Below, in pieces: positions 29,508 through 42,500 of a stretch of 64,000 nt of DNA. Both the position numbers and the translations under genes were made by a program. Each line of letters begins with the position of its first letter. Position 1 is the stretch's first letter. The stretch is from contig BDIU01000287.1 in the NCBI GenBank assembly GCA_002118135.1, forward strand, positions 597,069-661,068, in the 5' to 3' direction. The notes beneath the pieces were generated by a model, which did not search any database, was not told the DNA's origin, and was given only the letters and a program-made list of their open reading frames with translations. This stretch comes from Trebouxia sp. TZW2008. Its lineage: Eukaryota; Chlorophyta; Trebouxiophyceae; Trebouxiales; Trebouxiaceae.

Positions 29508-29732
29508 CGCTGCGACCACTGGCTTGTGCGCTGAATTGCGCAAAAGGGTCGCAACATTCACAAGAGCCGCCGTAAGTCACACTGAGTGATTACGGCGTCA
29601 CAGAGCTAAGCGCTGAAGTAGGGTTTTTGGCGTTACGTTTTTGCCCTCGCCGAACGAAGTTGACAAGTTTCCGTCCCAAGAGGCCAAAACCGTTGCTCAA
29701 GTCAACGCATTGAGCGAAGTGCACCGGCAGCA
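29508..29732. promoter_or_regulatory. Bidirectional promoter between RPL23A and CARB
   Basis: Only about 225 bp separate the start codons of two divergent, well-supported housekeeping genes. The region must therefore carry both 5' UTRs and a compact, possibly shared promoter. No TATA box is evident. Confidence 0.6.
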
Positions 29733-32700
29733 ATGGCCGCGGGCAGTCATTTCTGCACGATGCCAGGCTTGCGTACAGCCGGAGCGATCAGATCGCGTCC
29801 GCTATGCATTGCCGGGCGCAGCTTCAGTTCAGTCCATCACAATGCACGTCCTCTGTCTCTCCCTCGGCACCCCGGCAGGCACTCCTGCGTCCGTCGCCGT
29901 CTGCACAAGCAGACAGTCGCCGTCGTCGCAGCACCAGAAAAGGTCGATACTGGCAATGCACCACCATTCCAGGCCTGGACGACCGGAGCAGCGATTAAGA
30001 AGCGAGAAGACATTAAGAGTATCATGGTTCTAGGAGCCGGTCCCATCATCATTGGACAGGTGACGCAGAGTCTGTCTTGGATTCGCGTTGTCTATACATG
30101 ACCCACAAGCCACGTTGTGTCACACAACTGCAGGCCTGCGAGTTTGACTACTCGGGGACGCAAGCATGCAAAGCATTGAAGTGAGTCGCACTCTTGCAAA
30201 CGATCTGAGCCACAACACATGCCGTGCTAGAAGCCCTTTGCACCAACAACTGTTTCTGTTGCAGGGCTGAGGGCTACAGAGTGATTTTGCTGAACTCCAA
30301 TCCAGTGAGTCATGCCTGCGGCATACATAAAGCATGATGACGTGCATCTTTTGGCACAATCAGATGTTTTCCAGCAACCACAAGACTGAAATCACAAACT
30401 TGCGCAGGCCACCATCATGACAGATCCTGGCACAGCAGACCGCACATACATTGGTCCAATGAGCGCAGACCTTGTTGAGGAAATCCTTGCAAAGGTCAGT
30501 TGCACCGAATTTGATTCCTGCCGACAGTCAGACAAAGCCCTTCCAGGCTTTCGGTTTCGCGCTTTGTGGCTGACTTCTCTATGAGAAACGCAGGAGCGTC
30601 CAGATGCTGTGCTTCCAACAATGGGTGGTCAGACTTCCCTCAATCTTGCCAAGGCACTGTCAGAGGTAAGGTGATGTTGTAACAACTTTCGAGCAGGGGC
30701 AGCACGAAACAGTTCAGGTAGCATTACATACTAGTACATACTGTCAAGAAATGGCAGACACGTCAGGCATGCATGTGTCGCTGTCCCCTTTGTCTCAATA
30801 GGCAGACTCTGTGTAGAAGGGCATGAACTTAGAACAGCAGCAAGCATCTGGTATGTCTGGCACCTATAGCAGTACCAGCAGCAGCATGCATAGATCATTG
30901 CTGGCAAGACACAAGACAATCACAGCAGCGTTATCTAAGACATGGGATCAGCCTGTTGCTAGCAAGTTACGCAAGTTACGCAAGTTACGCAACGCACGTA
31001 CAAGACTTGCAAGTCAGCATGCATGACAGCCTTGTACATGTACATGTCAACATCTTAGCAATAACCAAATGCTCCTCTAGTGTGTCACTACATGAGCACT
31101 GTCGGGGTGCAATCAAAATGCAGAGCACCTGACCCACAGTAGCGTCATGCTTATGTCACTTCCCTGCATATGTGCAAAAGCAGATTCACATCAGTTGCTC
31201 AGTCAGCCAATGACGTCCTTCCCAGCATTCCAAAGCAGCAAGCAGCTGAGCATCAGTGCATTGTGTGTAGGGAGGCATCCTGGACAAGTATGGAGTGGAG
31301 CTGATTGGAGCCAAGCTGCCTTCGATCAACAAGGCAGAAGACAGGGAGCTCTTCAAGCAAGCCATGGCCAAAATTGGCCTCAAGACTCCTCCTTCAGGCA
31401 ATTCTCCACCTTCTCTGCCTCCGTCACTGGGCCAACATAGCAACTTCACAATCGCATCAACGTAACAAGGCGCCGTTGTCCACTTTCAGCACCGAAATAC
31501 AACAGAGCAATGCTATGAAAATTGACAAAGACAGACAGCATAGAGATATCTTCAGCACTGTTGCTGTTCCCTCATGCTCACACTGGCTTGCCTGCCTTCA
31601 GCAAGCCTTTGACTGTTCCTGGTCACCGTGAGCTGACGACCAATTGTCAAGAATGCAACTTGTGTGATCCTATTCAATATGAGCTAAGCAGCAACAAGAT
31701 AGGCTCTGAAATGCTGAGCCAAGACATCCAGACTGCATCATGTATAATTCTGTTCAGCATGAGCTCGTCAGCAATGACACAGCTGCAGAATGCCGAGAGT
31801 CAAATATGTAGCGTATGTGGTGCTCATCATCACGACAACACAGGTCTAGCAACGTTGAGCAAGGCATCAACAGTATCAACACATGTGATGCAGGCACCAT
31901 TACTAACTGGTCAGAGGCTCTTGAGGTGCTGGACATGATTGGCAAGTTCCCGCTGATCATTCGGCCTGCTTTCACTCTGGGAGGCACAGGAGGTGGCATT
32001 GCTTACAACATGGACGAGTACCAGGAGATTGTCAATGCTGGGCTGAACGCCTCTGTCACTAACCAGGCGAGTCATTGTCATGTCATCCACATTTGCTGCT
32101 GTCTTGTGCTGTCTGTTGATTGTCAGCCCTGCTTTCACTCTGGGAGGCACATGAGGTGGCATTGCTAACAACATGGACGAGTACCAGGAGATTGTCAATG
32201 CTGGGCTGAATGCCTCTGTCACAAACCAGGTGAGGCATCATTGTATAGTCCGCATTTGCTGCTAGCTCGTGCTGTGTGTCTGTCATGCAATCCGTGGTGT
32301 TGCTGTGTTCTGTTTTGTGTGTCTGTCATGCCCTGTGCACTGCTGGTGTCTTGTACTGTGCGCTGTTTGTCATGGCCACTGCACTGTCACTGTCACTATG
32401 CTGTGCTGTGTGTTCCTTGTTGTGCCTGTTGCATTGTTGCTGTCTGGTGCTATTTGTTTATTGTTGTGCTCTCTGCTCTGATGCAGTCTCATACTGTGTG
32501 TGCGTGTCTTGTACACTCAGTGTGTGACAGCAGCAGAGCAAGGGCATGACACACAAGACGCAGCTCAAGACAGCAACAGTACACAGGAAATCACCAAGAC
32601 TGATGTCTTGACTGTAGCCCAATCAAGCTGGTCTGGCCAGACAGGACTTCAGCCATCCTTAGTCGGAACCTATGCTGAAATGTGCAACTTGTCAGCAACA

Positions 32701-33500
32701 GTCCTACACTTTTGCACAAGCAGCCTTAGTTTGGCTATTCATGTGTGCATGCCAATGTATCTCGTATCTCAATAAGGCGACGCCACGGTCTATCCGAGGC
32801 CTCTCAAATACGCCGAACGGCGTAGACTTTCTCTTTTTTCTCTTTTCTTTTCTATCTCGTATGTAGAGCTATAGCACACAGCATGATGCACCACACTGAG
32901 CCACACTCCAAGCTCTGCATGAGGCGCAAGCTAGCAGTCCTGCAATGAGTGATGCAGTCTCAACGGCAGGCAGCGAGGATACAAAACACAGGTGGCGTAG
33001 TTGGCAACATTCAAACATTCAGGATGATGCAGTCTCACCAGCATATGCAGTGAACAGCGGCAATGTCTAGCAGTGTTGGGAATTAGACCCTTGCCATCTG
33101 GCTGGTGCGCCTTTTTCCTGCTCTTTTTCCAAGATGCGCTCAGCAACACAGTATGACACAAGTGGAGGTGCTGGTGCAGCAGTCCCTGCAAGGCTGAAGG
33201 GTATATAAGGAGGTCATGCATGACATGCAGGACAAAGTGGTCATCACCAGCAGAAAACACAACTTGCTGCAACTTAGCCAATAGGCAGTGACATGACTGC
33301 AGGTTTTGCTTGAGCAGTCTCTGCTGGGCTGGACGGAGTATGAGCTGGAGGTGATACGTGTCATGATGCGTGGCATGAAAGACAAAGTGGTCAACATCTG
33401 CTGCATTGAGCATATGGACCCTGTGGGATTGCCCACAGGAAACTACATCACCATCAACAGTAAAACATGTCTGCAGGTGCTAGTGGAACAGTCCCTGCTG

Positions 33501-33532
<32 letters not shown>

Positions 33533-36500
33533 TGACATGAAGGACAATGTGGTCATCATCTGTTCTATTGAGAATGTGGACCCTATGGGAGTGCACACAG
33601 GAGACTCTATCACCATTGCCCCTGCACAGACCCTCACAGACAAGGAGTACCAGCGCCTGCGTGATGCTGCCGTGGCAATCATCCGTGAAATGGGTGTTGA
33701 GACAGGTGCATTTAGACAATGTCTTTTCATATGGTATCAATGTGGCTGGCCTTGAATGTTGCAATGGGATTCCCATCACCATTGCTCCTGCACAGACGCT
33801 CACTGGCAAGGAGTGGCAGCGCCTGCGTGATGCTGCTGTGGCAAGAATCCGCAAAATGGGTGTTGAGACTGGGGACGTGTCAGCATGCAATTCAACTGGC
33901 TGTCATCGCATCTCAATGAGAGCAATGGGATAAAGATTGAGACAGATCCCGTCCGCCAACACCTCCGCATGCACCTCAACTGGCTATATTTACTGTCACT
34001 TCGTCTGTTTCATCTTGATTGTATATGCCATTATAGTGATTGTGCCCTTTTGTGACATATTTATACCCTGTTTGTTTCATGAAGAGACATTGGCCATATA
34101 GCTTGTACCCCTGGCCCTGGGTTTGCCCCTGCCCTTGCCTCTGCCCTTTGGCCCTGCCCCTCTGCCCTACCCTTCTGAGCTGCTCTTTGACCCTGCCCCT
34201 GCCCTTGCCCCTGCCCCTGAGTCACTCATTGCAATCCTGTCTTCAGGCGGCTCAAACGTCCAAATGGGCATCGACCCTGAAGACGGCGAAATGATGATCA
34301 TTGAGATGAACCCACGAGTCAGCAGATCTTCAGCCCTGGCATCTAAAGCCACAGGATTTCCTATTGCTAAGATAGCGGCCAAGCTGGCAGTGGGTCTTAC
34401 CCTAGACCAGATCCCCAATGACATCACTCTGAAGACGCCTGCCTCCTTTGAGCCTTCCATTGACTACATTGTGACTAAGGTGACGCACTGCCCAGCCTTG
34501 CAGTGCTGTATTGTTCCTAAGGTGCCAAATGTGCTGACATTGCAGTGCTGCCCCATGCACCACAGAAGGTTGATGTTGGCCTGCATGCGGTAAGAGCTGC
34601 TTCAAAGACAAGCTCATCCTACGTGCAACTTGCTATGAATGCTGTGGGCAGGAGCAGTGCAATGCAAATGCTCCTGCTGGTGAGAACGGCAGCAGTGAGC
34701 GGCTGCATCTCAGAAGCCTGCTCTTGTTGTTGAGGTTTTGTAGGCTTATGCACAATTCCAGTTTGGTCAATCTTCTGGCTCACGATGAAGCCTGTAACGT
34801 TAAGGCAAACCTGGCAGTTGGCTCTGGCAAGATTCAAAGACAAAAGTTCACTGCACAGGCAATGTATGAGATGTAGACCAGTACCATCGTACAGCACTTC
34901 AAGGCAAAGTGCACTGCTTTGATCTAAGAATTCGTCAAGCGCTAGCCCAAAATAAGTGTGTTCTGCCTGGAAGTGCCTGACAGATGTGCTGACCTTGATC
35001 TCACAAACATCTGTTGTGCGATCTGATGCACCTGGACTGCATGGCCCTGTGGCCAGCGTGCTTGCTTCATCTCATTGATGCTGTCCTGCCCTGAGTGTCA
35101 GGATGGCTGTCATCACGCTAACACCAAGCCGTATACCAGCATTTTGCACCTCAGAAGTCTGCATCCAGATTTGCCAGTTTTGTATTCAAACAATGTTGGA
35201 ACAGAAGCCAGAGCTGAGCGGCTAGCTGAAGTAAACACACTCAGTCAAGATTGTTGGCAGACTAAATTTGTGCTGCATGCCAGCATTTTGCGACTCACAT
35301 TCATGCATGCTGATGCCGACACACTGCAACAGACGGCAGGGCTGAGCAACTACACAAAATAAAGCAGACACAGTCATGATTGTCAGCAGATTAAAACTGT
35401 GCTGCATACCAGCATTCTGGGACTCACATTCAGGCATGCAGATCCCCTGCTCTGCCTTGCAGAAGTTCCCAGAGGCTAAAGGCTGAGTTGAGGTTCTGCA
35501 TGCAACAATCTGGGTCTACGAGCGCTGGAATGTAGCAAGGCATATCGGTAAGCCCCCAATATTCAAAACAGAGCTGAGCGCCTAGGTGAAGTCAGTGGGA
35601 GCAGCCATGGCTATGGGTCAAACCTTTCAAGAGGCTCTCCAGCATTATCATGCAATGACCTCTCCCAAGGAATGTGCAGCTTCATGTATGATCAGAACCA
35701 AACACCAAGAGCAAATTCTGCATGCAGATCCCCCTTTGCCTTTGAGAAGTCCCCAGAATCAAAAGCAGAGTTGAGCGCCCAGGTGAAGTCAGTGGGAGAG
35801 GCCATGGCCATAGGTCAAAAAATTTCAGGAACTTTCGCAAGACGCCCCGCCTGAAGCAAATGGTGTCATTCTGTGTTACAGCAGCTGTGCATGCAGATGC
35901 CGCGCTTTGACCTCATCCTATTTTGCAGCAGACTGAGCTTTTGAAGGTGTGCATGCAGATTCCCCGCTTTGCCTTTGAGAAGTTCCCAGGCTCCAAGGCA
36001 GAGCTGAGTACACAAATGAAGTCAGTTGGTGAGGCCATGGCCATGGGCCGAACCTTCCAGGAGTCCTTCCAAAAGGCTCTGCGCAGTCTAGAAACAGGGC
36101 TGGACGGTTGGGCCCTGCCCCGCAACTGGAAGCGCATGACTGATCAGCAGTTGATCTATGGCTTGCGGGTTCCCAACCCTGATCGCATGATGGTGCTCAA
36201 GCAGGTTTGTGCCAAATACACAAATCAACACTGAAATGTCGAGGCCTTTCGTGATCATAACGGGTTTTGCAAACCAGTCACATGGTCTTCTCAAGCAGGT
36301 CTTCCCATAAAGGTATCAGCAAAACCATTGGAGGGACATGTTTGATAATGTTCAAATGAAACATTGAAAGCTGCAACATAGAAACGCATGACCAAGTAGC
36401 AGCTGACCTACAGCCTGCGCATGTCTACCCCTGACCGTAAGATGATTCTCAAGCAGGTATGCCCACACATCCAGGCAAATCAACTGATTGTCACTGTAAT

Positions 36501-39500
36501 AGAAGAGACGTATCAGGCAGTAAAGAAAAAGCCAGTCAAAGAGGCAGGAGAACTCAGAAACGTATTTCTGTCTGCAGATGCCTAGCCATCCCATTGCTCT
36601 CTTGTTTGATGGCAATTGATCCTTGCTGACATTTGCTGCATGAATCCTTTACTTCAGCCAATCTTGTCATGTTGATGCTGAGTAGCGCATTTGCTTTCAA
36701 TTCGACATCAGCTCTTAGGAGAAATTTTGGTTTCTGGTGACCAGTGCTGATCAATGGTGCAGGCCATGGAGGATGGTATGTGCTCAAAGACCATCTTAGT
36801 ATACCAACTATTGACCCTTGCTTCCAACATGCTTCCCACCATCTCATTGCTCCTCGCTGCTCCCCTCTCGTCTCTTGCTTCAGCACTCTGTACCATTCTA
36901 GCTCTCAAAGATGCATCAGCTGTCCAGCAACGCACATTTTGGCAATTCAGCAAGCAATACCAAGTGCTGATGCAGGCGATGGAGGATGGCATGTCCCTGG
37001 AGACCATTTTTGAGTACACAAACATTGACCCCTGGTTCCTGAACCAGTTCCGGGAGTTGCATGAGGCAGAACAATGGCTGAAGACCCAGACCCTGGACAG
37101 CATCAGCTACGATGACCTGCTGGCCACCAAGCAGCGAGGCTTTAGTGATGTGCAGATTGCCAAATGCATGGGTAAGCTCTCTGCTGACCTTGTCACACAT
37201 CAGAAGCTCCCCGCCCGCCCTTGACCGCAATGCCTCCTCCTCTCCCCCTAAGCAGCTCTTAGCTGGCTTCAGTGATGTGTAGATTGCTAGATGCATGGGT
37301 AAGCCCCTATCTGGCCTTGTGACACATCAGAGCTTTTATACTGGACTGTGATGATCTGCTGGCTGCCAAGCAGCGCGGCTTCAGTGATGTGCAGATTGCT
37401 TAGGTGTATGGGTAAGCCCCAGGCCTTGTCACAAATCAGAGCTTTTGTACCATGGTATGACAACCTGTTGGCCGCAAAGCAACGCAAATTCAGTGATGTG
37501 CAGATTGCCAGGTGCATCGGCCAACTCCTTAGCCAGCCTTGTCACAGATCGGGGCTGTTTGATATCCCGATGGCCCCCCCCCTCTTCCCAGCTCCCGAGC
37601 TCCCCCTTCCCCCGCTTCTTCCAGTGCTGTCCAATTCACCTCTGACTCTTAACATCTTGGACCCCCCTTTGGCCCCCCTCCATCNNCCCCCCCCCCCCCC
37701 CTACTAGGTGTGTATGGCCCAATGTCTCGGTTTTATGCAGGCATCAAGCAAGAACAAGTCAGGGCCAAGCGGCAAGAGCTGAAGATTGTGCCTTCCTACA
37801 AGAGGGTGGACACATGTGCAGCAGAGTTTGAGGCTGCCACACCTTACATGTACAGCTCCTATGATGGAGAGTGCGAAGCCTTGCCAACTGACAAGCCCAA
37901 GGTATTGATTTTGGGTGGCGGGCCTAACAGGATTGGCCAGGGGATCGAGTTTGACTACTGCTGCTGTCATGCCTCCTTTGCTCTCAGGTAGCCTGTTACG
38001 ACAGCAGGCCAAGCTAAAAGACAATGCACAGCAGTTGCATCATTTTGACCAGCTCTTCTGTTTCTGCTCGTTTGAGCGCAGCATGTTGTTGATCACAATC
38101 GAGGCCTTCCTGCAATCTGTCTCAAATGTCTTTGCTGTGAGTTGCCTCAAGGCATTGTCAAAGTACAATGTGTTAAGATTGTACTTTCCAGAAGCATCTG
38201 CTTGTCACTTGTGAGTGCTGTGTGCGCGTCACAGTCAATCAGGCCTGCACCAGGCATTAGTCCATAGCATTAGACACCCACATCTTTGACTATTTGTTAC
38301 ATATTTGAATATGTCGCATGCCAGATGGCCATTGCTGGACAGTCAATAGTCTGAATTGGTGTGAACAGCAATGCGTAAAATTACGGATGCAAGTCTGCAC
38401 GCGACAAACTTTCTTGTTGCATTGCACCTGGTTTTTGCCACATGCCATGATGTGTACTTTTGACCCACTTATTCTTTGCAAACATCCTGAAATTGTCAGA
38501 AAACTGCTCCTAACCAACAGTCAATGCTTGCTGAGCGGCGATTGCTTGTGTGCAGGGCAGATGGGTATGAAACCATCATGATGAACAGCAACCCAGAGAC
38601 CGTTTCAACAGATTATGACACCAGCAGCCGGCTGTACTTTGAGCCCTTGACCATAGAAGATGTGCTGAATGTGATAGAAAAAGAAAGGCCGGAGGGCATT
38701 ATCATCCAGTTTGGAGGGCAAACGCCCCTCAAGCTGGCAAATGCCATTCAGAAAGCTCTCACAGACAACCCTCTTCCTGCTGCTAGCGGTCAGTCAACTC
38801 AGCTGTCAAGTGGACTCATGTTGTCAATCACTTCATGCTGTAGGTCAATTCAATTGCAGGTCAACCCGTGTCATCAGTCGAATCATGATCTAGGTCATCT
38901 CATGCTGTGCTGTATGCACAGACAGCTTTCTCCCTGTTGCTGGTGGTATGTCAATTCATGTTGGGCGGGTTGTTGACTGGCAACACACTTTGTCAGTTGC
39001 TTCATGCTGGGCATGCTTTGCTGTCTGCAAGTGTTCCAGCACACCGATGTTGCCCATGTCACCTGCTCATCTTACCAAAACACCAGTGGCACAATGCCAT
39101 CACATCCTCAGTAAGCAATAACTTATAGACAGCGCACACCATGCGCTAACCAAAGATGATGCTGGATATGCAATCTGAGGCCATCTCTTGTATGGTGCAC
39201 AGGGAAGGGCAACGTGAGCATCTGGGGTACCCAGCCCAAGAGCATAGATGACGCGGAGGATAGGGACAAGTGGTATGAGATCCTGACCAAGCTAGACATC
39301 AAGCAGCCACCAGGTGGCATGTGCACAAACGAGCAGACTGCCATCGCCCAGTCCAAGAAGCTTGGATTTCCAGTCATGGTACGCCCATCCTTCGTGTTGG
39401 GTGGCCGAGCCATGGAGATCGTGTACAGGTCAGTTCACGCTTCACTGCACACAGCATACACATCAGCGCCACCTCATGGTTTGTTACATGTGCATCAACA

Positions 39501-42500
39501 TATGTGAGCCATTCTCTCTAGGCCCCCGCCAATGCAGCAAGGCTGTGTCAATAGTGCCTGCTAGGCTGCACTAGTATGTTGGGCTCAGCATGCACGTAAT
39601 GGCTGCCAACATGCACAAGCTTTTGTGCAGTGACAAGCAATCGCTGATGAGCAATGTTTATGAGGGACCTGCATTGCTTGAATCAAGTGGTCCAGCAGTT
39701 TCTCTGCTTGTTTGCAGCAAAGCAAGCCTGTATATGAGGAAGCTGCCCTGCTCAAATCCTGAGTGTCAGAACAGTCTGCCTGCTTGATTACAGTGAAACA
39801 GACTTCTCATGAGAGATGCTCTGCTCAGTCAGAACATCAGTCAAAGGCTGCACTGTCTCCACCTGCAGCCTGCATCACCCACTGCTTGAAATGCCTATTT
39901 GAGGTGAAGCCAGACTCTCAGCAGTTGCTGACCATGTGTTTTTTGTTTGGCTGCAGCGAAGCAGACCTGAAGCGGTATATAGACAATGCTGTAGAAGTAG
40001 ACCCCGACAGACCAGTCCTGGTTGACAAGTACATGGACAGAGCAGACGAGCTTGATGTTGACGCATTGTGTGACAAAGATGGCAATGTGACCATCTGTGG
40101 CATCATGCAGCACATTGAACAAGCTGGCGTACACTCAGGTAGGGCATGAGACATCCCATTTGCCATGCAATCGCCTGTGTCATGGTATTGAGGGCAAGCA
40201 CTGCCATCCTTCACTTTAATGGACTACACCATGGGATCCACATTATTTGCAGCATGCCTGCTTTCAGCATATGATGCATGCCAGCAGGAGTCGAACACCT
40301 GGTTGTGCAAAGCACAGTCTGCATCATGAACTTCCTGTTGTGCTCAAGGGCAAAAAATTGAGTTGTTAATGCCTTACTCTCAATGTTATGGTTTGTCTCA
40401 TCTCATGCATAGAAGCTGGGGCCCACCTTCCTCGTATCAGCTGAACATGAAGCAAATAGCATAGCATATGCACAGACTGTGTCCCTGCATTGGGTATGTC
40501 TTACTGGGACCGCCTGAAGCCGCTGTTGTTGGGCTCTCACAGATCACATTGATCTCATGCATGCTGCAGGTGTTGAGCAGTTTGTTCCATCTTTTGGCAA
40601 GCACAGTACTATACAACTGCCTCATGTTTCCTGCATGCATGTGTGAAACGCATTGGAACAAGGCAGTGGGAGCTTGGGTGTACAGGTGACTTGGCCTGCA
40701 CCATTCCCCCTGACCATCCCAGACCACAACAACGTGGTCTGGCAAGAAGTGCTGCATTACAGTGCGCTGATTATATACTGTACTTGATAGACTCTCTTGT
40801 ACACCTGTTTTGACTGCTTTGTTTGAGGCAGTGTGTGTGGGTGTGCAGGTGACTCAGCGTGCAGCATTCCTCCCCAAACCATCCCAGAGCAGTGCCTGGA
40901 GGTGATTCGGGACTGGACCATCAAGCTGGCCAAGGAGCTCAAGGTGGTGGGCCTCATCAACATCCAGTACTGCATACAAGACAACCAGGTTAGGCCCTGC
41001 CCTCATAGGACAGCCCCTTGTCTGTGCCTAGTATGTCTTTGTATGTGGAAACGTCTCGTCCCTCTCTCACTGTACATGCTGTGCTGATGTCAAACCCTCT
41101 TAACTTTGCGCACATATGGTTAATGCTATCATGCCTCATCAACATCCAGTACTGCATACAGGACAACCATCTATACTTGCTTTTGACACTGCCCTTGTAA
41201 CATTTTCCTTGTGTTTGCTGCCACACGCACTGCCCTTGTGCAAAAGCCCCTTTGTCTGGGTGCCTTCATGGATGCTGTGCCCACGACAGTCCTCCTTGAC
41301 TCCATACAGAAGCGGTGCATGCCATTGTGCCTCATCAGCACTTTATACTGCATACAGGACCAGGTATGGTTGCTACTGACATCGCCCTCATCACAGCACC
41401 CTTGTTGGGTGATTAGCTCCATTGACTTTGCGATCAAGCGCTGCACACTGTTGTGTCTCATTAACATCCAGCACTGCAGACATAACATCAAGCCATGATC
41501 GGCATTCGCTTCATGATGACCTGTGCACTTGCAAGTGCCTTGAGTTTGCTCAAAGCTGTCGTTTGGTATAGATGGATGGCTAGGAGTCACACATAGGGCA
41601 AGCAGGAACTGTCAGTAATGATATGTTCTTTACTGTTGTGCTTTCTGCCATTGCTTTTACGACAGGCATGGGTTCTTTTATGCAACTATTACAGTGACTT
41701 CTCCCAAGACTTCTGTGTCGATACAATGCAGGTGTACATCATTGAGGCCAATCCCAGGGCGTCCAGAACGGTACCATTTGTTGCAAAGGCCATAGGGCAC
41801 CCCATTGCCAAGTATGCCAGTTTGCTCATGAGCGGCAAGACTCTGGCCGAGCTGAAGTTCACTGAGGAACCCAAGCTGGAGCATGTGGCAGTCAAAGAGG
41901 CTGTGCTGCCCTTTGAGAAGTTCCCAGGTATATTATGTTATTGTTGTGACGATTGCACTGCTGTCTGAGTGCACTTTTACCAACATCTTGGCAACACATG
42001 GTAATAAAGATGAGTCCCATGGAGCTTTGTGCAGTCAAAGAGGCTGTGCTGCCCTTTGACACATCAGGTCAAGTCAAGCCCTCGCGCTGTGTGCATGAAA
42101 CCGCACAAGCTGTGTCCTTTCTGTGGTGTACTGCTCACATGCTTGATGACTCGCGTTTTTGTGCTCAGCACATCTGAAATATACAAATGACATGGCAGGC
42201 ACGGCTGTCGAAAACGGTCACGCAGCGCTGCTGTGTGTGTCAAACGGTGCTGACAATGGCTTGTGCCTATTGCAGGGGCAGATACTCTGCTAGGACCTGA
42301 AATGAGGTCAACAGGCGAGGTTATGGGCATTGACACCGATTTCAGCAAGGCCTATGCCAAGGCCGCCTTGTCAGCTGGCCAGAAGCTACCTACCTCTGGC
42401 AATGTGTTTGTCTCCATGACTGACAAATTCAAGGAGGCTATTGTTCCCATTGCTAAGGAACTGAAGGTGAGCACTGCAGCTGGGCTCTAATGTAGCACTG

